Shown here: positions 22,784 through 31,628 of the stretch, one piece after another | Layout: each line of letters begins with the position of its first letter | How positions within the stretch are numbered: position 1 is the first letter of the stretch | Source: Kaistella sp. | Lineage (GTDB): Bacteria > Bacteroidota > Bacteroidia > Flavobacteriales > Weeksellaceae | Length of the DNA stretch: 51,002 bases | Assembly: GCA_019459085.1 (NCBI GenBank) | Contig: JAIBEW010000018.1 | Span: 1 to 51,002, forward strand | Reading direction: 5' to 3' | Made by a program: the position numbers and the translations under genes | Notes under the pieces: generated by a model | What the model was told of the DNA's origin: nothing | Databases searched by the model: none | The model's input: the letters and a program-made list of their open reading frames with translations, nothing else

Positions 22784-23798
22784 ATCCCTTGAACAGTTAC
22801 AGAATTATTTCGTTACCCTTGGCGAAAAGCCTTTCCGTGCGAAACAGGTCTATGACTGGCTGTGGAGCAAAAATCTGCACTCGATTGAGGAAATGACGAA
22901 TCTGTCGAAGGAACTTCGGGAAAAGATCGCCCTCGAATATCACATTAACCCCATTTCGGTGGACCAGCTTCAGAAATCTACCGACGGAACCATTAAGAAC
23001 GGCGTAAAACTGCACGACGGCCTCTTGGTGGAATCGGTGTTGATCCCGACGGAAACCCGAACCACAGCCTGTGTCTCCTCCCAGGTGGGCTGTTCCCTGA
23101 ACTGCGAATTCTGCGCCACGGCGCGTCTGAAAAGAATGCGTAATCTGGAGGTTGCCGAAATTGTGGATCAGGTCGCACTCATCGACCGGCAGAGCAAACT
23201 CTACTTCGACCGGCCGCTTTCCAATATCGTGTTTATGGGAATGGGCGAACCGATGATGAACTACAAAAACGTTGTGGAAGCGATCCGGAAAATCACTGAA
23301 CCGGAAGGTTTAGGGATGTCGCCGCGACGGATCACGGTGTCAACTTCCGGAATTCCAAAGATGATCAAAATGCTGGCGGATGATGATCTGCGCGTGAAAC
23401 TGGCATTGTCTCTGCATTCAGCGATTGAAGTGAAACGGAATGAAATCATGCCTTTTTCCGATAAATTCCCGCTGACCGACATTATGGATGCTTTGAAATA
23501 CTGGTATGAAAAAACCGGAAATCCCATCACTTTCGAATACTGCGTTTGGAAAGGCATCAATGATAAAGATGAAGACATCAAAGCGCTCATCCGTTACTGC
23601 AAGCAGGTTCCGAGCAAAGTCAACCTGATTCAGTACAACCCGATTGGCGACGGAAAGTACGACAAATGCAATAAAGAGGCAGAGGAAAACTACGTGCGTC
23701 AGCTCGAAAATGCCGGAATTACGGTTCTCATCCGCAGAAGCCGTGGCGGAGACATCGACGCCGCGTGCGGACAGCTCGCGAACAAATCGAGTGAATAA
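22764..23798 (+). CDS. rlmN: 23S rRNA (adenine2503-C2)-methyltransferase / tRNA A37 methyltransferase
   Basis: 344 residues. A radical SAM enzyme with the cluster motif Cys110-x3-Cys114-x2-Cys117 (GCSLNCEFCATA), the relay Cys near the C-terminus (AACGQLA, ~335), and the family blocks IPTETRTTACVSSQVGC, FMGMGEPMMNY and RITVSTSGIPKMI. It methylates A2503 in the peptidyl-transferase centre and A37 in some tRNAs. The N-terminal helical part (KDIRTLSLEQLQNYFVTLGE) is complete. A false start lies 183 bp upstream in the duplicated region. The next gene overlaps its stop (TAATG). Confidence 0.95.
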   Translation: MKDIRTLSLEQLQNYFVTLGEKPFRAKQVYDWLWSKNLHSIEEMTNLSKELREKIALEYHINPISVDQLQKSTDGTIKNGVKLHDGLLVESVLIPTETRTTACVSSQVGCSLNCEFCATARLKRMRNLEVAEIVDQVALIDRQSKLYFDRPLSNIVFMGMGEPMMNYKNVVEAIRKITEPEGLGMSPRRITVSTSGIPKMIKMLADDDLRVKLALSLHSAIEVKRNEIMPFSDKFPLTDIMDALKYWYEKTGNPITFEYCVWKGINDKDEDIKALIRYCKQVPSKVNLIQYNPIGDGKYDKCNKEAEENYVRQLENAGITVLIRRSRGGDIDAACGQLANKSSE

Positions 23799-24517
23799 TG
23801 TTCAGCCACAAAGGTAAATCCCGCAACGAAAAGCACAATCTTGGGATTGCTTCACTGCTTGGGTTCGTGGCAGGTTTGGTGAATGTAGTAGGTTTTTTTG
23901 CAGTGCAGAAACTTACCACAAACGTAACAGGACATTTTGCCTATTTCGTGGATGAGGTATTCAAACAGAATTTTCAGAGTGCTTTTAATGTGGCACTTTA
24001 CATTTTTTTCTTTTTTTTAGGGGCATTCTTCTCCAATTTTACGGTAGAAATTTCTTCACGGATACGGGAAAATCTCATTTATATCGTTCCCACCTTAACA
24101 GAAGCGCTGATTCTGGCCATAATTGCTTTCAGCGGAAATTTTCTGGCCGAGGATAATCCGGATATGATTGCATTTAGCCTTTTGTTTGCCATGGGAATGC
24201 AGAACTCACTCGTCACCAGCATCTCAAATGCGGTGGTAAGAACAACTCACCTGACGGGACTTTTTACCGATATGGGCATTGAATTTTCGCAGCTGTTTTT
24301 TTATAAAGATCGGGAGCACAAAAAGAAACTCATAAAATCCATCAAACTTCGTTTAACCATTATCTGGATGTTTTTTGCAGGAGGGATTTGCGGCGGGATT
24401 CTGTTCGGAAGTTTCGGCATTAAATCACTTCTTGTCGGAAGTCTGCTTTTACTGGTAGGTCTTTTGTATGATTTCATTAAAATCCGCTTGTTATTGTTAA
24501 AACGTAAAACCTCATGA
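23798..24517 (+). CDS. YoaK/DUF1275 family membrane protein
   Basis: 239 residues with about six hydrophobic helices (IASLLGFVAGLVNVVGFFAV, FNVALYIFFFFLGAFFSNF, LIYIVPTLTEALILAIIAF). The stretches GFVAGLVNVVGFF, VTGHFAYF, MQNSLVTSISNAVVRTTHLTGLFTDMG are the conserved features of DUF1275 (PF06912). The transported substrate, if any, is unknown. Its ATG overlaps the rlmN stop by one base, and the next gene begins inside its own stop (ATGA), so rlmN and these two form one tightly packed run. Confidence 0.8.
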   Translation: MFSHKGKSRNEKHNLGIASLLGFVAGLVNVVGFFAVQKLTTNVTGHFAYFVDEVFKQNFQSAFNVALYIFFFFLGAFFSNFTVEISSRIRENLIYIVPTLTEALILAIIAFSGNFLAEDNPDMIAFSLLFAMGMQNSLVTSISNAVVRTTHLTGLFTDMGIEFSQLFFYKDREHKKKLIKSIKLRLTIIWMFFAGGICGGILFGSFGIKSLLVGSLLLLVGLLYDFIKIRLLLLKRKTS

Positions 24518-25404
24518 ACAGAATTTTTATTTTTCTCGCCTTTCTGGTTTTTCAAACCAGCTTTGCCCAGAAAATAAACTTTCTGAAGATCAGAAAATAT
24601 GAAGTATCGGTTCTGAACGATTCATTGAAAGAAAATTCGGGACTCAATTTTTTCAGAGGAAAACTCTACACTTTTAACGATGGCGGCAATTCATCAGAAA
24701 TCTTTGAAATCGACGGGCAGTCCGGTAAAATAATTAAAACTTTCAAAACACACCTCCAAAACCAGGATTGGGAAGCCATCAGCAGTGATTCATTAAATAT
24801 CTACATCGCTGATTTCGGAAATAATGCAGGCACGCGGAAGGATCTTAAAATCTACAGAATTCCTTTTGAAAGCGTTGTTAGCGCTTCAAGCGCTTCAAGC
24901 GCTACCAACGCTGCCGAAATCCCTTTCTTCTTTTCGCAACAGAAGGATTTCACAAAACGCCTCATCGACAATGATTACGATGCGGAGGCCATGATTTTTC
25001 TGAACGGAAAAATCCATCTGTTTACTAAAGAATGGCGTTCGAAAGCGGTCACGCATTATACGGTTGATCCGGAAATTAACGGTAATCAGGCGGCTCAGGC
25101 GGAAGAAACCTTTCAGACAGATTTTGTGGTGACCGATGCTTCCTACTTTGACAAAAAACTTTATTTGATAGGCTATACGAAGAAGACTGAGGTTTTTCTG
25201 AACATCTTCCGTGAAACGGAACCCGGAATTTTCTTCCGGCAGGAACCTGAAAAATATTACCTTGGAACGGCCTTATCCGTCGGTCAGATCGAAGGCATTG
25301 CTGTGGATGAAAACGGTATTTACATTTCGGGTGAGGAATTCCGTTCGCCTCTAGGCACCGCCAAACAGCGTCTGTATTTTATTCCGAAAAGGAAATTGCA
25401 CTGA
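24514..25404 (+). CDS. Exported hypothetical protein, probable beta-propeller
   Basis: 296 residues with signal peptide MNRIFIFLAFLVFQTSFAQ. The mature part has repeated blade-like segments (NFFRGKLYTFNDGGNSSEIFEI, DSLNIYIADFGNNAG, MIFLNGKIHLFTKEW, YFDKKLYLIGYTKK, IEGIAVDENGIYISGEEF), suggesting a beta-propeller of six or so blades. No enzyme motif is recognised. An internal tandem nine-base repeat encodes SASSASSA near residues 123-130. It overlaps the preceding gene by four bases. Confidence 0.6.
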   Translation: MNRIFIFLAFLVFQTSFAQKINFLKIRKYEVSVLNDSLKENSGLNFFRGKLYTFNDGGNSSEIFEIDGQSGKIIKTFKTHLQNQDWEAISSDSLNIYIADFGNNAGTRKDLKIYRIPFESVVSASSASSATNAAEIPFFFSQQKDFTKRLIDNDYDAEAMIFLNGKIHLFTKEWRSKAVTHYTVDPEINGNQAAQAEETFQTDFVVTDASYFDKKLYLIGYTKKTEVFLNIFRETEPGIFFRQEPEKYYLGTALSVGQIEGIAVDENGIYISGEEFRSPLGTAKQRLYFIPKRKLH

Positions 25405-25492
25405 AATTCTCCATTCATACGGTTAACATCAGCCAAAACAGGACTTTTATCAGCAAAAGATTTTAAATCGGCATAATCTCTCCGAAAAATAA

Positions 25493-25500
25493 TATATTTG
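25493..25500 (+). promoter_or_regulatory. Bacteroidota -7 box TATATTTG
   Basis: A perfect TAnnTTTG match 37 bp before the GTG start at 25538. Confidence 0.55.
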
Positions 25501-25537
25501 TCTACACTAAAACATTCACCTCCCTCATTATCCATTT

Positions 25538-26515
25538 GTGTCGAATATTGTAGAAGAAATCAAGAGACCCATCACCGAGGAAATGAAACTTTTTGAACAG
25601 AAGTTTTATGAATCCATGCAGAGCAATGTTCCGCTTTTGGATAAAGTCACGCGGTTTATTGTGACGACCAAAGGCAAGCAGATGCGCCCGATGTTTGTTT
25701 TTCTCTGCGCCAAACTGGTGGGGAATGTGAATGAAAAAACCTTCCGCGGTGCTTCGATGATTGAGCTGATTCACACAGCGACCCTCGTTCACGACGATGT
25801 GGTGGACGAAAGCTTCAAAAGGCGGAATTTTTTCTCCATCAATGCGTTGTGGAAGAACAAGATTGCCGTTTTGGTAGGTGATTATCTGCTCTCCAAATCC
25901 GTTCTGCTTTCCACCGACCATAAAGATTACGATCTGCTTTCCGTGATCGCCAGAACCATCCGCGAGATGAGTGAGGGCGAACTGCTGCAGCTCGAAAAAG
26001 CCCGTAAACTGGATATTACCGAAGACGTGTATTACGAAATTATCCGCCAGAAAACAGCGACCTTGATCGCTGCCTGTTGCGAAATTGGAGTTCTTTCGAA
26101 TGATGCGGATGAAGTGCTGGCTAAGAAGATGATGGAATTCGGGACCTTCACCGGAATGGCTTTCCAGATCAAGGATGACCTTTTTGATTACCTCACTTCC
26201 AACGTCATCGGGAAACCGGTCGGGATCGATATCAAAGAGCAGAAAATGACGCTGCCGCTCATTCACAGCTTAAAGACCGCAACGGAAGCCGACCGCAAAT
26301 ACCATTTCAACACCATTAAAAGGTTCAATACCGACAAAAAACGCGTGAAGGAACTCATCGGTTTTGTAAAGAGTTCCGGCGGACTGGATTATGCAATGGA
26401 AGTCATGAAGGATTTCCAGCAGAAAGCAAAAGTCATCCTCAACGATTTCCCGGATTCTGAAGCCAAACACTCCCTCCACCTGATGCTGGATTACGTGATT
26501 GAAAGGAAGTTCTAA
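25538..26515 (+). CDS. Polyprenyl (long-chain) diphosphate synthase
   Basis: 325 residues. The first aspartate-rich motif is DDVVDE in HTATLVHDDVVDESFKRR, the second is DDLFD in AFQIKDDLFDYL, and GKQMRPMFV lies near the start; these are the marks of the trans-prenyltransferase family (octaprenyl/nonaprenyl synthase). It makes the isoprenoid tail of menaquinone. The GTG start at 25538 is preferred because it gives SNIVEEIKRPITEEMKLFE, which relatives share; the next ATG (25583) would cut into the first helix. A TATATTTG box lies in front. Confidence 0.88.
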   Translation: MSNIVEEIKRPITEEMKLFEQKFYESMQSNVPLLDKVTRFIVTTKGKQMRPMFVFLCAKLVGNVNEKTFRGASMIELIHTATLVHDDVVDESFKRRNFFSINALWKNKIAVLVGDYLLSKSVLLSTDHKDYDLLSVIARTIREMSEGELLQLEKARKLDITEDVYYEIIRQKTATLIAACCEIGVLSNDADEVLAKKMMEFGTFTGMAFQIKDDLFDYLTSNVIGKPVGIDIKEQKMTLPLIHSLKTATEADRKYHFNTIKRFNTDKKRVKELIGFVKSSGGLDYAMEVMKDFQQKAKVILNDFPDSEAKHSLHLMLDYVIERKF

Positions 26516-26531
26516 TGACATCCGTGTTTTA

Positions 26532-26740
26532 GATGAAACACAATTACCACAAATGCTTTACACGAATGACACTATTCCCACCGTATATTAGTGTTTATTC
26601 GTGCGCATTTATTAGTGGCATTAGTGTTTAGATGAAACACAAATATCACCAATGCTTTACACCAATGCAACTATTTTAGACTTCATATTCGTGTTTATTT
26701 GTGCGCATTTATTAGTGGCATTTGTGTTTAGATGAAACAC
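26532..26740. repeat. Two tandem ~100-bp repeats
   Basis: Units begin GATGAAACACAA at 26532, 26631 and (partial) 26731, so the periods are 99 and 100 bp. Each unit has the block GTGCGCATTTATTAGTGGCA near its end. The unit is largely an inverted match of itself (AAACACAAATGC... versus GCAT...TTGTGTTT), so each copy can form a long hairpin. This is a common type of intergenic repeat in Bacteroidota. A CCTAACCTTCTAGCC-type low-complexity stretch follows at ~26770-26815. Confidence 0.8.
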
Positions 26741-26824
26741 AAATGAAGTTGGAGGGAACGGAATCTTCTTAACCTCCTAACCTTCTAGCCTCTTAACCTT
26801 CACCTCACCCTCTTCCTGGAACAC

Positions 26825-26858
26825 TTTGGTGTTATTTGCTGAATAATTCTTATTTTTG
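26825..26858 (+). promoter_or_regulatory. Promoter of the E1 gene (TTTG-N22-TATTTTTG)
   Basis: TTTG at 26825-26828 and TATTTTTG at 26851-26858 match the Bacteroidota promoter form. The -7 box lies 16 bp before the ATG at 26875. This short leader also argues against the in-frame start at 26836. Confidence 0.55.
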
Positions 26859-26874
26859 TACAAACTCAGATTTT

Positions 26875-29304
26875 ATGGAAACCACCTATATCGAAACCCA
26901 GCAGATTTCTTTTCAGGATTTTAAGAACAATATTGTAGAAGATTACAGACTGGGAAGGATTTCCCGCGAGATGTCGTATCTGGGCAGAAGAGAGGTTCTG
27001 ACCGGTAAAGCGAAGTTCGGGATTTTCGGGGACGGAAAGGAACTTCCGCAGCTCGCGATGGCGAAGGTCTTCAAGAACGGTGATTTCCGCTCGGGTTACT
27101 ACCGCGACCAGACGTTTGCAATGGCAATTGGTGCCGTTACCGTGGAAAGTTTCTTTGCACAGCTCTATGCCGATACGAGTGTGGAGCGCGAACCGGCTTC
27201 TGCAGGGCGCCAGATGAACGGGCATTACGCAACACGAAGTCTGAATGAAGACGGCTCCTGGAAAAACCTCATGGAGCAGAAAAACATTTCTTCTGATATT
27301 TCCCCGACTGCAGGACAGATGCCGAGGCTTTTGGGTCTTGCGCAGGCTTCCAAAATATACAAATCCGTAAAATTCGAAGGCTCAGAAAAATTCTCCGATA
27401 ACGGGAATGAAGTGGCGTTTGGAACCATTGGCGATGCCTCTACGGCAGAAGGCCATTTCTGGGAAACGCTGAATGCGGCCTGTGCGCTTCAGGTGCCGAT
27501 GATCGTTTCGATTTGGGACGATGGCTACGGAATTTCGGTTCCGACCCAGAACCAGCGCGCAAAAGCCGATATTTCTGAAATGCTTTCCGGCTTCCAGAGA
27601 AAGGAAGGTGAAAACCAGGGCTGTGAGATCATTCAGGTAAAAGCCTGGGATTATCCGTCTCTGCTGGATGCCTATGCGAGAGCGGAGCATTTTGCCAGAA
27701 CCGAAAGTGTTCCGGTGGTTGTGCATGTCGTGGAAGTTACGCAGCCGCAGGGTCACTCTACCTCAGGTTCTCACGAAAGATATAAAAATGAGGACCGCCT
27801 GAAATTTGAAGGCGACTTCGACGGGCTGCACAAATTCAAGGAGTGGATCCTGAATTATTCCATTGAAATTGAAGGTAATGAAGAACAGCTGGCTACTGCT
27901 GAAGAACTGGAAAAAATAGAGGAAGAAGCGAAAAAGTTCGTGAAGGAAGGCCAAAAAAAAGCCTGGGAAAACTATCAGAAAACCATTCAGGATCTGAAAA
28001 ATACCGTATTGCCTTTGGTGGAAAACCTCAAATCCCAGAATGCAGAAATTGCTGCGGAGATGGAAAAATTCAGCAAAGTAGTGGCTGCAGCAAAAAGGGA
28101 CCTCTTCCATTTAATGAGAAAATCACTTTTCCTGACAAGAGGAACCGATTCCAGTGAAAGAAAACAGCTGCAGAATACCTTCAATGAAATATTCGCGGTA
28201 GAAAAAGACAATTATTCCTCCCATTTATACTCCCAGTCAGCTTTAAAGGCGACAAATGTCAAAGAGGTGCTGCCGGTCTTTTCCGACGCTTCAGAAACCG
28301 TTGACGGAAGGGTAGTGGTAAGAAACAATTTCGATAAGATATTCAGCAAATATCCGGAGACCCTTGTTTTTGGAGAAGATGCCGGAAATATTGGTGATGT
28401 GAACCAGGGCCTGGAAGGCCTTCAGGAAAAATACGGCGAACTCAGGATTGCCGATACGGGAATCCGCGAAGCTACGATTCTCGGTCAGGGAATCGGAATG
28501 GCGATGCGTGGTTTAAGGCCGATCGCCGAAATCCAGTATCTCGACTATATTTTATACTGCATTCAGGGCATGAGCGACGACCTCGCCACGGTTCAGTACC
28601 GCACAAAAGGCGGACAGAAAGCACCGGTCATCATCCGGACCCGCGGTCATAGGCTTGAAGGGGTTTGGCATTCAGGCTCTCCAATGGCAGGGATCATCAA
28701 CCTTTCCAAAGGGATTTTGGTTCTTGTGCCGAGAAATCTCACAAAAGCGGCAGGATTCTACAACACGATGCTCCAGAGCGACGAACCGGCCCTGATTGTG
28801 GAATGTCTGAACGGTTACCGTCTCAAGGAAAAACAGCCGGACAATCTGGGCGAATTCACCGTTCCGGTCGGGAAAATTGAAGTAACGAAGGAAGGAACCG
28901 ACGTCACCATCGTGACTTATGGCTCCACCTGGCGACTCGTCATGGAAGCGGCAGAAGAACTGGAGAAAGTCGGCATTTCTGCGGAAGTGATCGATGTACA
29001 GTCTCTGATTCCTTTCGATTTAAGCCATGAAATCGCGGAAAGCGTGAAGAAAACCAACCGTTTGGTTGTGATCGACGAAGATGTGGAAGGCGGAACTTCA
29101 GCTTTCATCCTCCAGCAGATCCTGGAAAAACAGAAAGCCTTCAGACATCTCGACTCCGATCCGCTCACGATCTGCGCAGAAAACCACCGGCCGGCCTACG
29201 CCAGCGACGGTGATTATTTCAGCAAACCGAGTGTGGATGATATGGTGGAGAAAGTGTACGCGATGTTTAATGAAATCAATCCGGCGAAATTTCCAAACAT
29301 ATAA
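26875..29304 (+). CDS. 2-oxoacid dehydrogenase E1 component, fused alpha and beta subunits
   Basis: 809 residues from ATG 26875; the frame is open 13 codons upstream but that part covers the -7 box. The alpha half (~1-370) holds a thiamine-diphosphate motif (GDASTAEGHFWETLNAACAL) and the block HSTSGSHERYKN. A charged helical linker (EELEKIEEEAKKFVKEGQKK) leads to the beta half (~450-809), with VFGEDAGNIGDVNQG, GFxxR-like MAMRGLRPIAEIQYLDYI and VIDEDVEGGTSAFILQQ. Such fusions occur in Bacteroidota as branched-chain or pyruvate-type E1, decarboxylating 2-oxoacids. The E3 gene lies 3 kb on; no E2 gene is seen. Exact substrate is uncertain. Confidence 0.85.
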   Translation: METTYIETQQISFQDFKNNIVEDYRLGRISREMSYLGRREVLTGKAKFGIFGDGKELPQLAMAKVFKNGDFRSGYYRDQTFAMAIGAVTVESFFAQLYADTSVEREPASAGRQMNGHYATRSLNEDGSWKNLMEQKNISSDISPTAGQMPRLLGLAQASKIYKSVKFEGSEKFSDNGNEVAFGTIGDASTAEGHFWETLNAACALQVPMIVSIWDDGYGISVPTQNQRAKADISEMLSGFQRKEGENQGCEIIQVKAWDYPSLLDAYARAEHFARTESVPVVVHVVEVTQPQGHSTSGSHERYKNEDRLKFEGDFDGLHKFKEWILNYSIEIEGNEEQLATAEELEKIEEEAKKFVKEGQKKAWENYQKTIQDLKNTVLPLVENLKSQNAEIAAEMEKFSKVVAAAKRDLFHLMRKSLFLTRGTDSSERKQLQNTFNEIFAVEKDNYSSHLYSQSALKATNVKEVLPVFSDASETVDGRVVVRNNFDKIFSKYPETLVFGEDAGNIGDVNQGLEGLQEKYGELRIADTGIREATILGQGIGMAMRGLRPIAEIQYLDYILYCIQGMSDDLATVQYRTKGGQKAPVIIRTRGHRLEGVWHSGSPMAGIINLSKGILVLVPRNLTKAAGFYNTMLQSDEPALIVECLNGYRLKEKQPDNLGEFTVPVGKIEVTKEGTDVTIVTYGSTWRLVMEAAEELEKVGISAEVIDVQSLIPFDLSHEIAESVKKTNRLVVIDEDVEGGTSAFILQQILEKQKAFRHLDSDPLTICAENHRPAYASDGDYFSKPSVDDMVEKVYAMFNEINPAKFPNI

Positions 29305-29317
29305 AGAATTTAAGACT

Positions 29318-29357
29318 ATAAAAAAACTGCTCCATAGTATGGGGCAGTTTTTTTTAT
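29318..29357 (+). terminator. Rho-independent terminator after the E1 gene
   Basis: AAACTGCTCC pairs with GGGGCAGTTT (one G-T pair) around ATAGTAT and runs into TTTTTT. It lies about 20 bp after the stop. Confidence 0.85.
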
Positions 29358-29477
29358 TCATTTAAATAGTGGAATTGCTGTAAAAATAGCTCTTCAATCG
29401 CTTTAAAAGAGATGGCTTTTAGAACTATTACTTAAAAATAAGGATTGTACAACGGTTGCCCTTGATATGTGCAGCTC

Positions 29478-31163
29478 TTATTTTGGTATTCCTTTTCTAT
29501 TTTCATTGTTTAACCAGCTTTTAATTTCTCCTAAAAAATTCCAAACATCTGTATTGTTAGGTTTCAAATAATCATCTGACAAAGGGTTTTCTCCCATTTT
29601 TTGGAAAATATTGATTAGCCAATTTGAACCATGTGAAGTTGCTCCTAAATTTTTCAACCACGACTCCAATTCACCATTTTTAACTACAAGTACACCATAT
29701 TCTTTTAGTTGTTCGAAGAAATTATTACACCCTTCATAATTTTCACCACTCAGAATATTTATTCCATTATCTCTTTTCATGTCCTTACCAGATGCCTTAA
29801 ATATTGTAAATAATGATTGTCTTTGAGTATGAAGTGGTTGATGATTTAATGTTGGAATATAAGACCCTTCGAGCAATTTTGTAAAAACTGTTCCACCATC
29901 CTTTAAAACATCAACATCTACTATACCAACAGTTGGAATACCCAATTCTCTCAAAGGTTTTACAATTTCCCATACAGTTTGTTTGTTTTGTGCATTTATA
30001 AATAAACAATTACTAATTCCTCTTTCGTCATTTTCTGTTAAAAGTCTTTCGTTGATTTCTTGATAAAAAGCTCTATCTGAATCTGCTTCACAGACTATTA
30101 CTGATTCATAAAATAAACCATTTAATACACCCGTTGAACGTAAAAGTGGATGTCGCATCAAATGCAATATTTTTTCTTGTGGTAATAATCTTGCAGTTGC
30201 AACATTGTTTTTATATGTTAATCTTACAATATTAAGAGGAGTACTAGATTGTATGCATCCCATTAAAAAACTTGAACTATGTGTTGAAGCAAATAGTCTT
30301 TTTTGGGATTCTCTCAAAATTTTACCTATCTCTTTACCTAGTATATTTGCCAAAGCAGGATGTAGGAATGCTTCAGGTTCATCTATTAACATAATTTTCG
30401 GATCCCCAGCAATTAATGTTGACAAAATTCCAGTAAATGCTTTTACGCCATCACTTGCTTGCTCGATAGGAAAAGCTTTTGAATGAAAATCAATAGATTC
30501 ATTTTCCCAGCCTTTTTCTTGTCTTTCTGATTGTGGTTCTTCGTCAGCTAATTTTACTCTTAGTTTACCAACATTTGTGGGATCAATAACAAAGTATCTA
30601 CCGATAGCATCAAAAATTATCTTCCGTAATTGTAATCTTAACGAATTATTAATAAATAAATGGGATAAATGATTTGATGGAACTTTTAATAAATCTCCTG
30701 CTTGTTGTTCTAAAAGTAAATTTAGTCGATTAGTACCATCTAATCGTAACGTAAAGATGTCCAAATAGCTCTTATAATATATGGATTCGCCTTTGTTTGG
30801 ATATTTCGCTTCATTTCTTAAACTGCTAGGAGAGAGTTGTATTCTAATTGCCTTATTTGCTTGAGAGCTAATTTTTGTAATTATTATATTATCACCATGA
30901 ATATGTTCATCTGGCAATGCCTCAACAGTAATTTCTTTTAATTCTTTATCAATTTCAACTTCTTCAACAGTACGAAGAAAAAGTTTATGTATTAAGACAT
31001 TAGAAGGATGATATTTTGTTGTTCTTGCAAAGTTTTCAATTTCTCTGAGAATTTTACTTTTTCCAGAATTATTTGGACCAACAAAAACTGTAATTGGAGT
31101 AGTTTCAAATTCTAATTTTTCAGTTGAATTTTTACCAAACTTAAGTTGAAGTTTGTCTATCAC
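29478..31163 (-). CDS. OLD-family ATPase with TOPRIM domain
   Basis: 561 residues. The N-terminal ABC-type ATPase has Walker A GPNNSGKS (29-36), a signature-like EQASDGVKAF, Walker B with catalytic Glu IMLIDEPEAFLHP (~260), and an H-loop LFASTHSSSF. The C-terminal TOPRIM nuclease part has VIVCEADSDRAFYQEI (~357) and VGIVDVDVLKDGG. This architecture is that of class 1 OLD nucleases and of GajA of the Gabija defence system. No UvrD-like helicase lies next to it, so it is a solitary OLD. It is clearly AT-richer than the flanking genes and transcribed against them, which suggests transfer. Anti-phage function is inferred. Confidence 0.8.
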   Translation of the reverse strand: MIDKLQLKFGKNSTEKLEFETTPITVFVGPNNSGKSKILREIENFARTTKYHPSNVLIHKLFLRTVEEVEIDKELKEITVEALPDEHIHGDNIIITKISSQANKAIRIQLSPSSLRNEAKYPNKGESIYYKSYLDIFTLRLDGTNRLNLLLEQQAGDLLKVPSNHLSHLFINNSLRLQLRKIIFDAIGRYFVIDPTNVGKLRVKLADEEPQSERQEKGWENESIDFHSKAFPIEQASDGVKAFTGILSTLIAGDPKIMLIDEPEAFLHPALANILGKEIGKILRESQKRLFASTHSSSFLMGCIQSSTPLNIVRLTYKNNVATARLLPQEKILHLMRHPLLRSTGVLNGLFYESVIVCEADSDRAFYQEINERLLTENDERGISNCLFINAQNKQTVWEIVKPLRELGIPTVGIVDVDVLKDGGTVFTKLLEGSYIPTLNHQPLHTQRQSLFTIFKASGKDMKRDNGINILSGENYEGCNNFFEQLKEYGVLVVKNGELESWLKNLGATSHGSNWLINIFQKMGENPLSDDYLKPNNTDVWNFLGEIKSWLNNENRKGIPK

Positions 31164-31192
31164 GTGTTTTGGGATTTATAGTTGCACATGTC

Positions 31193-31222
31193 CAAATATA
31201 CGCATATTCTCTAATGACCAAA
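31193..31222 (-). promoter_or_regulatory. Promoter of the OLD ATPase gene (TTTG-N18-TATATTTG)
   Basis: On the minus strand, TTTG (31222-31219) is followed 18 bp later by TATATTTG (31200-31193), a full match to the Bacteroidota promoter. The start codon lies 30 bp downstream at 31163. Confidence 0.7.
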
Positions 31223-31628
31223 ATTATAATGATATTGATTCCTAGTGTATTATAAAAAAATAAACTTGCGTTTTATATATATGCATAAATCTTGAGTTAT
31301 TGAAACATGAAATAAATATACTCCCCATAATAAGCGTCAGCACTAAAAGGATTTGCTACATTGCATCTGAGATTTCGTTCAGCTGACCGAAACCTAAGCA
31401 AATTATATCCTATCTTCTATACCCAACTAATCATGACAATCTGACAGAAAAAAACCAGAATGAAAAACACAGTTTTGATACGGAAACCATACGGGAACCA
31501 TACGGAAACGATACGCGATCCGCGGTGGTGAAATAAATGTCAGAATGTCATTATTTTACACCGCTAATCCTACACCAGTTAAAATCTTTAGCCCAATTTT
31601 TGCTCCTCAGCCTTCAAATTCCAGCCTT
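31223..31628. promoter_or_regulatory. Intergenic region with inverted repeat and 11-bp iterons
   Basis: No gene is seen in this divergent region. TGACAATCTGACA (31434-31446) is an inverted match (12 of 13) of TGTCAGAATGTCA (31538-31550). Between them lie three 11-bp direct repeats, GATACGGAAAC, CATACGGGAAC, CATACGGAAAC (31477-31509), and a partial fourth. 11-bp phasing puts each copy on the same face of the helix. Function unknown; a regulator-binding region for the DUF305 gene is one possibility. Confidence 0.4.
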
